A program made the position numbers and the translations under genes. A stretch of 64,000 nucleotides of DNA from Paenisporosarcina sp050269735 (GTDB taxonomy: Bacteria; Bacillota; Bacilli; Bacillales_A; Planococcaceae), in NCBI RefSeq assembly GCF_050269735.1, contig NZ_JBNNIX010000005.1, forward strand, positions 1-64,000. The letters run 5' to 3'. Shown in pieces: positions 16,233 through 25,616 of this stretch; position 1 is the first letter of the stretch; every line of letters begins with the position of its first letter. The notes below the pieces were generated by a model that saw only the letters and a program-made list of their open reading frames with translations, was not told the origin of the DNA and did not search any database.

Positions 16233-17622
16233 TTTCAAAAAACTTGAGGAGTTTGGGCACCGCACCGCTGTATATGCTGAAGCAGAATATTCTTACTCTG
16301 AAATGTTAGAAATTGCTGACGATATCTGCGGTAAAGTAGGTGAAAGAACACTCGTTTTTTGTTTATGTTCAAATAATAAAGAGTCTTTATTTGGCTACGT
16401 AGGCTTTATTAGAGGTCGTGTTGTACCTGTACTCTTGGATGCATCCATTCATATCGATCGGTTGCGAAGACTGATTAATCTTTATAAGCCTACATACATT
16501 TGGGCGAGTAGTGAAAATAAAGACCTATTAGAAGTAATGGATCGTTCATTTGTATTTGGAGATTACACATTATTTAGAAGTCCGACATTTTTCCAACATG
16601 ATCTTGATGAACAACTTGCGCTTCTTTTAACAACATCTGGAAGTACGGGGAGCCCCAAATTTGTTCGCTTAAGTTATGAAAATATTTTCAAAAATGCTGA
16701 ATCCATAGCGGAGTACCTTAACATCAATGCAGACGATAAACCTATAACAACGCTTCCAATGAATTACTCCTATGGTCTTTCTATCATCAATAGTCATTTT
16801 ATATGTGGGGCGACGATAATTGTAACGGATGCATCTATCATAAAAAAAGAATTTTGGGACTTATGTAAAGAGCAACGAGTAACAACTTTTGGAGGAGTTC
16901 CTTTCGTGTATGAGATGCTTAATAGGTTGAAGTTTGAAGAGTTTGATCTTCCAAGTTTTAAAAAACTAACTCAAGCAGGCGGAAAATTAAGCTCCATTCT
17001 ATCGAACAAATTTGCTAAAATCTGTCGGCAAAAAGGGATTCAGTTCTTCACCATGTACGGTCAAACTGAAGCAACGGCCCGGATGACCTATTTACCCTGT
17101 GAAAAAAATCTTGATAAAGTCGGAAGTATTGGTATTGCTATTCCTGGAGGAGAGCTGTTTCTTGAAGATGACAATGGCAATCAAATTACAGCGCCTAACG
17201 TTATCGGCGAATTGATATACAAAGGAGCAAATGTATCTTTAGGGTATGCTGAGTCATTATTCGATCTTTCGAAAAAAGATGAAAACAACGGTATTTTGCG
17301 CACAGGTGATATGGCATACTTTGATCAGGATGGTTATTTTTTTATAACGGGCCGAATCAAAAGAATGATTAAAGTCTATGGAAACCGTATCAGCCTTGAT
17401 GAAGTTGAAGGACTTTTAAATGAGTATGGTCATGATTGTATCTGCGCTGGGACGGATGACCAAATGTATATTTACACATTAAAAGAAGATTGTGTTCAAA
17501 TTAAAAAAATAATTAAGGAAAAATTAAACTTAAAGGGCTTTAAGATTATGAGAATTGAGGAAATCCCACGTAATCATTTTGGAAAAATCCTCTATTCCGA
17601 GTTACCTAATATGGATAAGTAA
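16225..17622 (+). CDS. AMP-dependent acyl ligase loading the carrier protein
   Basis: The 465-residue ANL-superfamily enzyme has core motif TTSGSTGSPK (136-145), YGQTEATARM, RTGDMAYFDQDGYFFITGR and the hinge RIKRMIKVYGNRIS. The C-terminal lysine lies in NHFGKILYSEL. It should adenylate a carboxylic acid with ATP and pass it to the carrier encoded just upstream, as DltA does for D-alanine and DltC. The sequence is not close enough to DltA to assume D-alanine; a short acyl or hydroxy acid is equally possible. Codon use looks AT-rich like the rest of the cluster. Confidence 0.85.
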   Translation: MNSFKKLEEFGHRTAVYAEAEYSYSEMLEIADDICGKVGERTLVFCLCSNNKESLFGYVGFIRGRVVPVLLDASIHIDRLRRLINLYKPTYIWASSENKDLLEVMDRSFVFGDYTLFRSPTFFQHDLDEQLALLLTTSGSTGSPKFVRLSYENIFKNAESIAEYLNINADDKPITTLPMNYSYGLSIINSHFICGATIIVTDASIIKKEFWDLCKEQRVTTFGGVPFVYEMLNRLKFEEFDLPSFKKLTQAGGKLSSILSNKFAKICRQKGIQFFTMYGQTEATARMTYLPCEKNLDKVGSIGIAIPGGELFLEDDNGNQITAPNVIGELIYKGANVSLGYAESLFDLSKKDENNGILRTGDMAYFDQDGYFFITGRIKRMIKVYGNRISLDEVEGLLNEYGHDCICAGTDDQMYIYTLKEDCVQIKKIIKEKLNLKGFKIMRIEEIPRNHFGKILYSELPNMDK

Positions 17623-17863
17623 TAACCACCTGAAACCGTGACAGAAAATGTGATACACGTGACAAAACCTTAAATACGAAAAAGAGTGTGCCACTTTCAA
17701 GGAGAAATATTGAAATAACGTTAAACCTACAGAAGTATATGCTTTATTCATTGTTAAGCGTTTCGTTGATACATTTCAGGGGTTGCTGCAACTTGGACAA
17801 CTTTAGAATTATTTTTTTCCTCGAATTTGAAAATCTTTAGTTTATTTTTAATCAGGTGATTGA

Positions 17864-19315
17864 ATGACTTTTATATCAATTGAATTTCTCCTATTTTTCG
17901 CAATAATCGTTTTTACTTATTATTTAATCCCACATCGATTGAGATGGATTCTTTTATTAATAGCAAGTTACGTTTTTTATGCTATTTTGAGTATCCAATT
18001 TATCCCGTTACTACTTGCAAGCACAGCCATTACTTATTTTACTGGAATTCTTATTGAAAAACAGGAGACAAAAAAACAGAAGAAAAAAGTCATGCTAGTA
18101 GGTATTTCCGTATTATTGTTTTTTCTCGGTTGGTTTAAATATTTTAATTTTGTAAATGACTCACTTCGAGCGATTGCAAATTACATGGATTGGAATTATA
18201 CCGTACCATACCACGAAATTGTCCTGCCACTAGCCATCTCATTTTATACATTTCAAGCAGTAAGCTATCTTGTGGATATCTACTATGGAAAGCAAAAGGC
18301 CGAAAGACATTACGGCTACTTTTCAATATTTTTTGCATTTTTCCCACAATTGGTTGCGGGGCCAATTGAACGTGCTAAGAAACTGCTTCCGCAATTTAAA
18401 ATTGAACAGAATTTAAATTATGAAAATATAAACTATGGGATGAAGCGAATCGCATGGGGTTTTTTTAAGAAGACATTAATTGCAGATCGACTAGCTCCAA
18501 TTGTATCTAGTGTTTTCGATAGTCCTGACCCGACTGGTTCACAAATTGTACTAGCTACTATTCTATTCTCGATACAATTGTTCACTGATTTTTCAGCATG
18601 CAGTGACATTGCCATCGGTTGTGCAAGAATGCTAGGGATAAATTTGACAGAAAACTTTAAGCAACCGCACTTTGCAGTTTCGATATCGGATTTTTGGAGT
18701 AGATGGCATATAACGCTCTCTACATGGCTTAGGGACTATATTTTTGTCCCGTTGTGTAAGGGGAAAAAGAAGAGAAGTGAAATTTATTTAGCAATTGTAA
18801 TTACTTTTTTAGTAAGTGGCATTTGGCACGGAGCCGCTTGGAATTTTGTTTTCTGGGGTCTAATACATGGGTTTTATCGCGTGTTTGGAGATTATACAAA
18901 ACATTTTCGGGGGAAAATGGCTTCATTTAGTCAATTGGATAGAAGTCCAGTGCTACATAAATGGGTGAAAATTACAATAACTTTCCTGCTAGTTTGCTTT
19001 TCTAGAGTATTTTTTCGATCGGATTCCGTTACACATGCATTTGAAAATGCACAGCTTTTCTTAACAATTAACTCTTGGAGACCATCGCGAATTGTTAAAG
19101 CATTTGAAATATTTTCGCTACTAGATTTAGTGATTTTCATTTTTTTCTTTATTATTTTACAAGTATTTCAGTATATCGAAAGAAAAAATGGTTCAACATG
19201 GGAATGGCTATCGCAGCGGTCGATATTCGCTAGATTGGCATTTTATATCTTCATCATCGTTTCAGTCCTTATATTCGGTGTTTCGGGTAATGGATTTGTT
19301 TATGGTGGATTTTAA
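17864..19315 (+). CDS. MBOAT-family O-acyltransferase, AlgI/DltB-like
   Basis: This 483-residue polytopic membrane protein belongs to the MBOAT family. The start EFLLFFAIIVFTYYLIPHR is AlgI-like. SDFWSRWHITLSTWLRDYIF forms the re-entrant region, and the catalytic histidine is H322 in SGIWHGAAWNF. About ten membrane segments are visible. It should pass an acyl group from the cytoplasm across the membrane to a wall polymer or exopolysaccharide. AGGTGA precedes the ATG. A 241-base gap separates it from the ligase gene and holds no recognisable gene, but the order and function suggest one system. Confidence 0.9.
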   Translation: MTFISIEFLLFFAIIVFTYYLIPHRLRWILLLIASYVFYAILSIQFIPLLLASTAITYFTGILIEKQETKKQKKKVMLVGISVLLFFLGWFKYFNFVNDSLRAIANYMDWNYTVPYHEIVLPLAISFYTFQAVSYLVDIYYGKQKAERHYGYFSIFFAFFPQLVAGPIERAKKLLPQFKIEQNLNYENINYGMKRIAWGFFKKTLIADRLAPIVSSVFDSPDPTGSQIVLATILFSIQLFTDFSACSDIAIGCARMLGINLTENFKQPHFAVSISDFWSRWHITLSTWLRDYIFVPLCKGKKKRSEIYLAIVITFLVSGIWHGAAWNFVFWGLIHGFYRVFGDYTKHFRGKMASFSQLDRSPVLHKWVKITITFLLVCFSRVFFRSDSVTHAFENAQLFLTINSWRPSRIVKAFEIFSLLDLVIFIFFFIILQVFQYIERKNGSTWEWLSQRSIFARLAFYIFIIVSVLIFGVSGNGFVYGGF

Positions 19316-19388
19316 TCTAAATTCAAATTACATTTGTTAGCTATTTAGTAATTTTAGTAAAATGAGCAGTGTATTGAAGGGATTTGCT

Positions 19389-20294
19389 ATGGGACGTTTA
19401 TTTATTAAGTTATCAATTATCATTACAGTTGTTTTACTATTGTTTATGCCAGTAAATAGCTTTGTAAAACATTCTCATGATTACAACATCAACCATGCAA
19501 TACTGGCGTTTAAGAAACATCCACATCCAGTTGATATCATCAATTTAGGTGCATCTCATTCAATGTATGGTTACAATTTTAAGCCTACTGGCTTGTCCCA
19601 TCTGGACTTAGCACTACCTGCTCAGACGATTCAGTACGACTTTAAATTGTTGAGAGAGTATGGCAAGTATCTTAAACCTGATGGTGTAGTCATCATTTCC
19701 ATCTCTCAAATTACTTTCGCAAATTCTAGGGCCAATTACGTAGGAAATTATTATAACGTTTTGGATCGCAAAGAAATTGAACCTTTTCGATTAATAGATT
19801 ATTACAGTTACTTGTACTTACCTGGGTTAAATAGTGGGCGTTTTAACTCTGCGCTGTCGGGTAAATTGAAAAACTTTAAATGGAATGCTCATCAACCTTG
19901 GGCAAATAACGGCAAAAACTATTCGGAAAGAAAATATGAGCACGTAGAAGCACAATATAACGAAGCCGTTGAAAACAATAGCATTGAACAAAATGTGAAG
20001 CAGTTAAGAGAGATGGTAGATTATTGTAGCGAGAAGGGGTACCGAGTAATATTAACCATGGAGCCAGTACAACAGTCTTATCAAGAGTATTTCAATGAAG
20101 AAGTAATGAACAGACTTGTTTTTCAGTACTTAAAAGCTCTTGAATTAGATGTTCCTTTTTTAAATTATATGAGTGACCAGAGATTCTTGGACAACAAAGA
20201 TTACTTTATCGATCCAGATCATTTAAACAAAGAGGGAAGAAAAAAGTTTTCTTGGATAGTATACAAGGACCTCAAGAAACTTGGCTATTTATGA
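19389..20294 (+). CDS. SGNH hydrolase-like acyltransferase, DltD/AlgJ-type
   Basis: The 301-residue protein has one N-terminal membrane anchor (about residues 5-21) and an external SGNH fold. The nucleophile is S55 in NLGASHS and the Asp/His pair is D275 and H278 in FIDPDHLNKEGRKKFS. Such proteins work with an MBOAT partner to place the acyl group on the final acceptor, as DltD or PatB/AlgJ do. GAAGGG lies 7 bases before the ATG at 19389; an earlier in-frame ATG at 19362 has none. It is the last gene of the cluster. Confidence 0.82.
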   Translation: MGRLFIKLSIIITVVLLLFMPVNSFVKHSHDYNINHAILAFKKHPHPVDIINLGASHSMYGYNFKPTGLSHLDLALPAQTIQYDFKLLREYGKYLKPDGVVIISISQITFANSRANYVGNYYNVLDRKEIEPFRLIDYYSYLYLPGLNSGRFNSALSGKLKNFKWNAHQPWANNGKNYSERKYEHVEAQYNEAVENNSIEQNVKQLREMVDYCSEKGYRVILTMEPVQQSYQEYFNEEVMNRLVFQYLKALELDVPFLNYMSDQRFLDNKDYFIDPDHLNKEGRKKFSWIVYKDLKKLGYL

Positions 20295-20539
20295 GCGATT
20301 TATATTACTATTATGGATATTAGCTTATTTAAACAAGGAAGATTTATTTTCTATTGATGCCCATTTAAACGGGGTGTAACAAAGTTTATGCTATCATTTT
20401 CTGGAAGAGAATTGAAAAGGGGGAGAGGTGTATAATTGGTATGATTAATCAAATAGAACTTGTATGTGATCAAATTAATAAGGTTCTCAAATGATTCTTA
20501 CCTATAAAATGAATATTATTGCTTGGAGGTAGTGAATTT

Positions 20540-20881
20540 ATGTCAGATTTACCAAATTGCCCAAACTGCAATTCAGCCTATACTTACGAGGATGGGACTA
20601 TGTTGGTTTGTCCGGAATGTGCACATAAGTGGACGTTGGAATCGAAAAATGAAAATAGTGTAGAAGATAAAGTGGTTAGAGATGCGAATGGCAATGTATT
20701 GAATGATGGTGATTCTGTAACCGTCATTAAAGACCTGAAAGTTAAAGGAAGTTCATCTGTCTTAAAAATCGGAACAAAAGTGAAGAGTATCCGTCTGGTT
20801 GATGGTGACCATGATATCGATTGTAAAATTGATGGTTTTGGAGCGATGAAGCTGAAATCGGAATTTGTTAAGAAGAACTAA
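20540..20881 (+). CDS. PhnA/YjdM family zinc-ribbon protein
   Basis: The 113-residue protein starts MSDLPNCPNCNSAYTYEDGT and continues with CPECAHKW, a four-cysteine zinc ribbon, followed by the compact PhnA domain with GDSVTVIKDLKVKGSS. Despite the old name it has no proven role in phosphonate use. GGAGG precedes the ATG at 20540. The 245-base gap from the acylation cluster contains no clear gene. It has its own terminator and reads as a single-gene unit. Confidence 0.88.
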   Translation: MSDLPNCPNCNSAYTYEDGTMLVCPECAHKWTLESKNENSVEDKVVRDANGNVLNDGDSVTVIKDLKVKGSSSVLKIGTKVKSIRLVDGDHDIDCKIDGFGAMKLKSEFVKKN

Positions 20882-20893
20882 ATATCACATAGG

Positions 20894-20935
20894 AAATCCG
20901 CTTACTCGATTTAAGAGCAAGCGGATTTTTCTTTA
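20894..20935 (+). terminator. Terminator of the PhnA-family gene
   Basis: AAATCCGCTT at 20894-20903 pairs with AAGCGGATTT at 20919-20928, followed by TTTCTTT. It may also serve the convergent DUF899 gene. Confidence 0.88.
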
Positions 20936-20949
20936 TAATGATTGATTCG

Positions 20950-21573
20950 TCATCTTTTTTTCACGGCATTTGGTTTAAAACCTTTAACACCTGAATCTAA
21001 CAAATCAAAGAAGTGCCATGGAGAGCTATAATCATCTCCGGGTCCAAAAACATCGTTAGCTACCAAAAAGATGGAGCCATCGTCCTCTTTTATAAAGGTT
21101 GAGACACCAGGATGTTGGTAGCCATCTTTTTCAAATCCCATATCCTTTTTGAAACTATTGTTTATCGTAGAAACCATCGGAAATGGCCAGTTTCGTTCTT
21201 TAGCGAACGATTGCTGCACTTCCGGAGAATCAGGAGTAGCTAAAACAAAAGGTGCCTTACTTACAAGATAATCGTACACTCCGCTGAAGCCATCCGCCCA
21301 CATCGTGCAATAGGAACAGGATTTCCCCATATTTTGAACCACAATTAATTCATTTCGATCTCCAAAAAGTTCAAGTAAAGTAATGGACTGACCGTCACTT
21401 GTTAAAAACTCATAGTTCTTTACAAGAGTATATGGAGCAGCTTTTTTTAATGTCTTTAAAAGTTGCTTTTTCTCCATGATTTCTTTCTCTAGTTCTTCGA
21501 TTTCAGAATTGATTTTTAACATTCCGAGCACCCTTTCTGGTTGGCAAGTAATTGATGTATTCTCCATAAACAT
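20950..21573 (-). CDS. DUF899 thioredoxin-like protein
   Basis: The 207-residue product has a coiled N-terminus (EIEELEKEIMEKKQLLKTLK) and a thioredoxin-like domain with MGKSCSYCTMWADGF, the signature of the DUF899 (AhpC/TSA-like) family. The function is unknown; a CxxC-type redox site is suggested. Two starts are possible: the ATG at 21573 behind AGGAG, used here, or an ATG at 21522 behind AAAGGGTG. The gene is divergent from the ZIP transporter gene. Confidence 0.78.
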   Translation of the reverse strand: MFMENTSITCQPERVLGMLKINSEIEELEKEIMEKKQLLKTLKKAAPYTLVKNYEFLTSDGQSITLLELFGDRNELIVVQNMGKSCSYCTMWADGFSGVYDYLVSKAPFVLATPDSPEVQQSFAKERNWPFPMVSTINNSFKKDMGFEKDGYQHPGVSTFIKEDDGSIFLVANDVFGPGDDYSSPWHFFDLLDSGVKGFKPNAVKKR

Positions 21574-21689
21574 AAAAATCTCCTGTATTTCTAGAGCTCA
21601 TGCTCCACTAAGAAACAGGGGGGAAGGTTTCATAAATATCTGCCATAACCCATATAAACATAGAGACAAGGAACGTGAGGGTGATTTGA

Positions 21690-22412
21690 ATGTCTTCAAT
21701 TTTGGCGATGGGCACAATATTTACTGCCATCGGTTTTGGTTTAGGAGGAATCATGGCTTGGGGGATTAAGGGACTGAAGAAGAACACGGATGCTGTCCTT
21801 TGCTTATGTGCTGGGTTGATTCTTGGGTTACTGAGTTTTGAAGTCGCACCAGAAGCTATTGAGCTCGGCAATTGGTTTACTTTTATTGCAGGAGTTTTAG
21901 CAGGAGTATTCTTGTTCAACTTTTTGCACGGATTCTTCAGATTACATAACGTGAGAGGAAGGGATGGCAAAAAGCCAGCCGTTTTTTACACAGGCTTGAT
22001 GCTGCTAGTCGGCATTTCCATACATAACATTCCTATAGGAATAAGTTTAGGAGCTGTTCAGGACACTAGTTTATCTCGATCTATCCTCCAAATGATCCTC
22101 CTTCACAATATTCCGGAAGGGTTGATTGTCTTTACACCATTACTGATATCGGGTGTTCACAAAAGGACCATGCTACTACTTTCTGTGCTCGTTTCATTAC
22201 CAGTGGGAGCGGGTGCTTTTATAGGGAGTAATTTAGAGATGCCTAATCCGCTTCTCTGGTCTGCTTTTATCAGCCTGTCCATTGGGATGATTTATATGGT
22301 AACAATAAAAGAAATTCTGATTGAGTCCATTCATGAGACCACGTTTATAAAAATTTTCATGATGACGCTTCTTGGCTTCTGTTTGATTGGTGCATACTTC
22401 ACTTTAATTTAA
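21690..22412 (+). CDS. ZIP-family metal transporter
   Basis: The 240-residue membrane protein has about eight hydrophobic segments and the two ZIP metal motifs, HNIPIGISLG and HNIPEGLIVF. ZIP proteins move zinc or other divalent metals into the cytoplasm. The cytoplasmic loop after segment three is short and not strongly histidine-rich. The ATG follows a GTGAGGGTGA region. No metal-regulator site is obvious upstream. Confidence 0.85.
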   Translation: MSSILAMGTIFTAIGFGLGGIMAWGIKGLKKNTDAVLCLCAGLILGLLSFEVAPEAIELGNWFTFIAGVLAGVFLFNFLHGFFRLHNVRGRDGKKPAVFYTGLMLLVGISIHNIPIGISLGAVQDTSLSRSILQMILLHNIPEGLIVFTPLLISGVHKRTMLLLSVLVSLPVGAGAFIGSNLEMPNPLLWSAFISLSIGMIYMVTIKEILIESIHETTFIKIFMMTLLGFCLIGAYFTLI

Positions 22413-22461
22413 TAAATTCACAGTAACTAGTAAGTAATGATAGTGAACATAAAATTAATAA

Positions 22462-22497
22462 ATCCCCGCTGATAAAAACAAGCAGCGGGGATATTTG
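22462..22497. terminator. Terminator between the ZIP and MFS genes
   Basis: ATCCCCGCTG at 22462-22471 pairs exactly with CAGCGGGGAT at 22483-22492. It sits between convergent genes; the T-rich tail is weak on both strands. Confidence 0.75.
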
Positions 22498-22520
22498 TGT
22501 TGGAGAACATATTTACCGAG

Positions 22521-23729
22521 TTAACCTATTGCCAATTTGGATGAGGATAGACGGTTTACTGAAACAATCAGGAACAGAGAAATAACTAACATCATAAGGG
22601 AACCACCGATTACGACTGCTTGTATCGAAAACCAGTGTGCCGCTATTCCAATAACCAGAACAGCTAACAATTGCAAAGTGTAGACCACCATTCCATATAA
22701 ACTGGATATTCTTCCCATCATTTCAATCGGAATGTTTTCTTGGATGTAGGTCGTGAAACCCGTATTTGCCAGGGCTAATGAGAAACAAAGAATGAAAAAT
22801 CCGCTACTTGCCATCAAGTAGTTCGTTGAAAAACTATATACTACGTAACCAATGGACACCAAAATGGTTCCACTGCACATTAACTGTTTGGCAGAAGTGA
22901 ACTTGACTAGCATATTCGTACTAATTGCACCAATTAAGAATCCAATTCCGGCCACACTTACAAGTGAACCGTAGGCAGCATCCGTTAAATGAAGAACTTC
23001 TTTGGCAAAAGCCACCTCAGTTGAATCGAGCGCAGCAGTTAACAACATGACCATTTGAAAGATCATATACACGACAACAAAAGGGAAAGCCATTTTACTG
23101 AAATTCCAGACTAAATGCCAATCCTTTACGATAGTCCCCCATGTAAAGTTTGTAGATTCAGATGAGTCTCTACGGTTTTGTCTCGGAAGCAAATAGATCA
23201 ATCCAGCCGACAATAAAAACGTACCAGTATTCACAAACAACGCCATTTCAAGAGAGCCTAGCATAAATAATATCCCCGCAATAGCAGGACCCAAGATGAA
23301 CGCGCCAGAATGAACAAAACTAAGCTTGGCGTTGAATTGTTTTCGCTCGACTTCCGGCAATAACATCGTCATATAGGTAAAAGAGGCTGGCCCAAACATG
23401 GCACCTGCCATTTGAATAATCATTACAACTGCATAGATAGTCCATATGGAATCTAGAAAAGGAATGAATAAAATCAGTGATGCACGCACTACATCGAGGA
23501 CAATCATCAAGTTCTTCGTTGAAACGCGATCGATCACACTGCCCGCCCAAAATCCCATCAGCATAAATGCAAAAGGTTTAATCATATACAGTACCGCAAC
23601 TGCCGCTGCAGAACCTGTCCTTTCAAAAATCATTAAGTTGATGGCCAATAAATAGATCCATCCCCCAATATTCGCTATTCCGACGGCACTTAAATAATAA
23701 GCATTGTATTTCCATTTACATAATTCCAT
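22521..23729 (-). CDS. MFS transporter under T-box control
   Basis: The 402-residue protein has twelve predicted membrane segments and MFS features such as GFWAGSVIDRVSTKN between helices 2 and 3. It resembles MefA/EntS-like efflux proteins. GGAGGG lies 8 bases before the ATG. The upstream T-box leader means expression should rise when a particular tRNA is uncharged, so the transporter may move an amino acid, peptide or amino-acid analogue. That link is inferred from the leader, not from the protein. Confidence 0.82.
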   Translation of the reverse strand: MELCKWKYNAYYLSAVGIANIGGWIYLLAINLMIFERTGSAAAVAVLYMIKPFAFMLMGFWAGSVIDRVSTKNLMIVLDVVRASLILFIPFLDSIWTIYAVVMIIQMAGAMFGPASFTYMTMLLPEVERKQFNAKLSFVHSGAFILGPAIAGILFMLGSLEMALFVNTGTFLLSAGLIYLLPRQNRRDSSESTNFTWGTIVKDWHLVWNFSKMAFPFVVVYMIFQMVMLLTAALDSTEVAFAKEVLHLTDAAYGSLVSVAGIGFLIGAISTNMLVKFTSAKQLMCSGTILVSIGYVVYSFSTNYLMASSGFFILCFSLALANTGFTTYIQENIPIEMMGRISSLYGMVVYTLQLLAVLVIGIAAHWFSIQAVVIGGSLMMLVISLFLIVSVNRLSSSKLAIG

Positions 23730-23761
23730 TCATTTTCCCTCCGACATTTTTTTTAGCAAAC

Positions 23762-24046
23762 AAAAAAATCCCACCTCCAAGACGATTTGTCTTGGGGACG
23801 AGATTGACATGTCGTGGTACCACCCCAGTTTGTTCTGATGTCACCATCAAAACCTTTTCAAGTACGGCATGAATTTCATGCTTATACTTGAGCTCTTTAA
23901 CGGAAGCTACCGTCACACCATCCCCCTATAACTCAAGGTTCCCATGTGAAGCTCAGAGTCTTGTTTCAATCAGTGAATGCTTACCCTTTTTCAGCTACCA
24001 GACTCTCTGTTAAAGAATTCAGATGACTTACTGTTCTCTTCATTGC
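23762..24046 (-). promoter_or_regulatory. T-box riboswitch upstream of the MFS gene
   Basis: Read on the minus strand, the leader begins AATGAAGAGAACAGTAA, has AGAGAGTCTGGTAGCTGAAA (stem I), and the conserved T-box core GGGGTGGTACCACG (23813-23826). It ends with a terminator stem CCAAGAC/GTCTTGG (23777-23795) and a T-run. A candidate specifier after GAA reads ACA (23962-23964), which would mean threonine, but the specifier loop cannot be fixed by eye. The UGGU bulge fits a tRNA with discriminator A. Confidence 0.88.
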
Positions 24047-24193
24047 TTTTAATTTTGGATATCATAACATAAGGAATCTCTTCTTGGTATCTATTTTTTC
24101 TAAATACTCAACTTTCTTATGGAAAACAAACTATAGGCTGATCCCTAAACTGATATCTACCACTCCATAAGAAAACGCCAAAAGATGCTTTTA

Positions 24194-24235
24194 CAACGTC
24201 AACGTCAATTATTCCTACGTGAACTCTTAAGCCCC
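24194..24235 (+). repeat. 21-bp repeats, left part of an array split by an IS
   Basis: Two units begin at 24194 and 24215, sharing ACGTSAAC at the same phase; the second reads TTCCTACGTGAAC. The same unit resumes on the other side of the insertion sequence at 25617. Confidence 0.75.
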
Positions 24236-24323
24236 CTTAAAGTTTTAGACACCATAAAGTAAGCGAGTTACAATATAACCAAACTTGTGAGCGGATGTTT
24301 AAATCGAATAGGAGGGGAAAGAA

Positions 24324-24635
24324 ATGCCTAATAAGAAAATTGCCGTAGTTGAAGAAGTGAAAAAGAAATATGTTCGCATGGCATTAGAGACGGGAAACAA
24401 TGCTTCCATTGCACGAAAAGCTGGAATCGATCGTTCAACGTTAAAAAAGTGGATGATTGAATACCAAGATGAGGTTGGCGATCAAATGGAAAAAGAGGAT
24501 ATTTCCATCCTTTCGGATGAGCCTACTCATGACGAGCTCCAGAAGAAGTATGATCAGGCCATGAAGCTGTTGGGTGAAAAAGAACTTGAAGTTGCCTTCT
24601 TGCGAGAAATCGTAAAAAAAAACACTTTAGTGTAA
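24324..24635 (+). CDS. IS3-family transposase OrfA
   Basis: The 103-residue protein has an N-terminal helix-turn-helix (NNASIARKAGIDRSTLKKWM) and a C-terminal leucine-zipper-like helix, the usual OrfA layout. It binds the IS ends. The start follows GGAGGGG. A run of nine A residues at 24614-24622 near its end, with OrfB in the -1 frame, is the expected site for programmed frameshifting into the OrfAB transposase. Confidence 0.9.
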   Translation: MPNKKIAVVEEVKKKYVRMALETGNNASIARKAGIDRSTLKKWMIEYQDEVGDQMEKEDISILSDEPTHDELQKKYDQAMKLLGEKELEVAFLREIVKKNTLV

Positions 24636-24643
24636 AGGGACAG

Positions 24644-25585
24644 TTGGAGATGGTAAAAGAATGGCATGAAGAAGGGTTTCCCATTAAACGGATGATGAAA
24701 TTCCTTCGAATAACCCGTTCCATGTTTTACTATAAGCCGGTCGCTCAAAATCCTGAAAAAGAGGAAGTGCGTGGACGTCCGTGTCCGGGGTTTTCCTTAA
24801 CCAACAAGGAAGAGCGAATTTCGGATGAACAGATTCAAGAGTTTCTGATGGAAGCGATTGAGGGTGAAGAAAGCGTGTATGGTTACCGAAAACTTACCTA
24901 CCACTTAAAGACTGTGTATGATTTAAAAATCAACGCAAAGAAGGTATATCGCCTCTGCAAAGAGATGGGCATCCTCTTGCCGCAGCGCAAGAAGAAAAGC
25001 AAACACCCACGGCGTTTGGCAAGAAATCACGTTATTACAGGTCCAAATGAGATGTGGCAATTAGACATTAAATATGGATCTATCGAACAAAGTGGTCGTT
25101 TCTTCTTTGTCGCAAGTGCAATTGATGTTTTTGATCGTTCTATCGTTGGCTATTATCGAGGATCTGATTGTAAAGCTACTAGTATAACCAATATGATTCA
25201 AGATTCCTTGATACGTCGTAACGTCCCTCGTCCCAAGGACGATGAACAAGAGAAACGATTGATCATTCGGACAGACAATGGTCCACAATTCGTAAGCGAA
25301 CACTTTGGCGATTTTTGTGAGGATAAACGGATTTATCATGAACGAATTCCCAAAAAATCGCCGAATTCAAATGCGTATATCGAATCATTTCATAGCATCC
25401 TAGAACGAGAATGTTTTCAGCAACACGACTTTGAATGTTTTGATCATGCATATGAAAAATTGGATGTATTTATCGATTTTTACAATGAACGACGATATCA
25501 TGGAAGCTTAAACTACCTTTCACCTTGCCAATTTTTAGAACGTTTTCAAGAAAATAATGGCCATTCACATGAGATTAGTCTTTAA
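24644..25585 (+). CDS. IS3-family transposase OrfB (DDE integrase core)
   Basis: The 313-residue product carries the HTH_21 region (YGYRKLTYHL) and an rve integrase core: QLDIKYG gives the first Asp, IIRTDNGPQF the second, and SNAYIESFHSILERE the catalytic Glu. The listed start is a TTG, but the frame is open upstream to the A-run, so most active protein is probably an OrfA-OrfB fusion made by -1 frameshift. No disabling mutation is seen. Confidence 0.9.
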   Translation: MEMVKEWHEEGFPIKRMMKFLRITRSMFYYKPVAQNPEKEEVRGRPCPGFSLTNKEERISDEQIQEFLMEAIEGEESVYGYRKLTYHLKTVYDLKINAKKVYRLCKEMGILLPQRKKKSKHPRRLARNHVITGPNEMWQLDIKYGSIEQSGRFFFVASAIDVFDRSIVGYYRGSDCKATSITNMIQDSLIRRNVPRPKDDEQEKRLIIRTDNGPQFVSEHFGDFCEDKRIYHERIPKKSPNSNAYIESFHSILERECFQQHDFECFDHAYEKLDVFIDFYNERRYHGSLNYLSPCQFLERFQENNGHSHEISL

Positions 25586-25616
25586 TTTTAAAGATGGTGT
25601 CTAAATAGAGGGGGCC

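Larger units (their letters stand above)
24244..25605 (+). mobile_element. IS3-family insertion sequence
   Basis: Inverted ends TTTAGACACCAT (24244-24255) and its exact complement (25594-25605) enclose two overlapping-frame transposase genes. Further outward, GCCCCCT on the left and AGGGGGC on the right suggest the true ends may lie up to 15 bases further out. No clear target duplication could be fixed. Both reading frames look intact, so the element may be active. It has landed inside a 21-bp repeat array. Confidence 0.88.

Noticed and set aside
17623..17863. Possible missing gene between the ligase and MBOAT genes
   Set aside because: No frame with a start, ribosome site or recognisable sequence was found; only AT-rich spacer.
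21608..21970. 120-codon minus-strand frame
   Set aside because: It is antisense to the ZIP transporter gene, which has clear family motifs.
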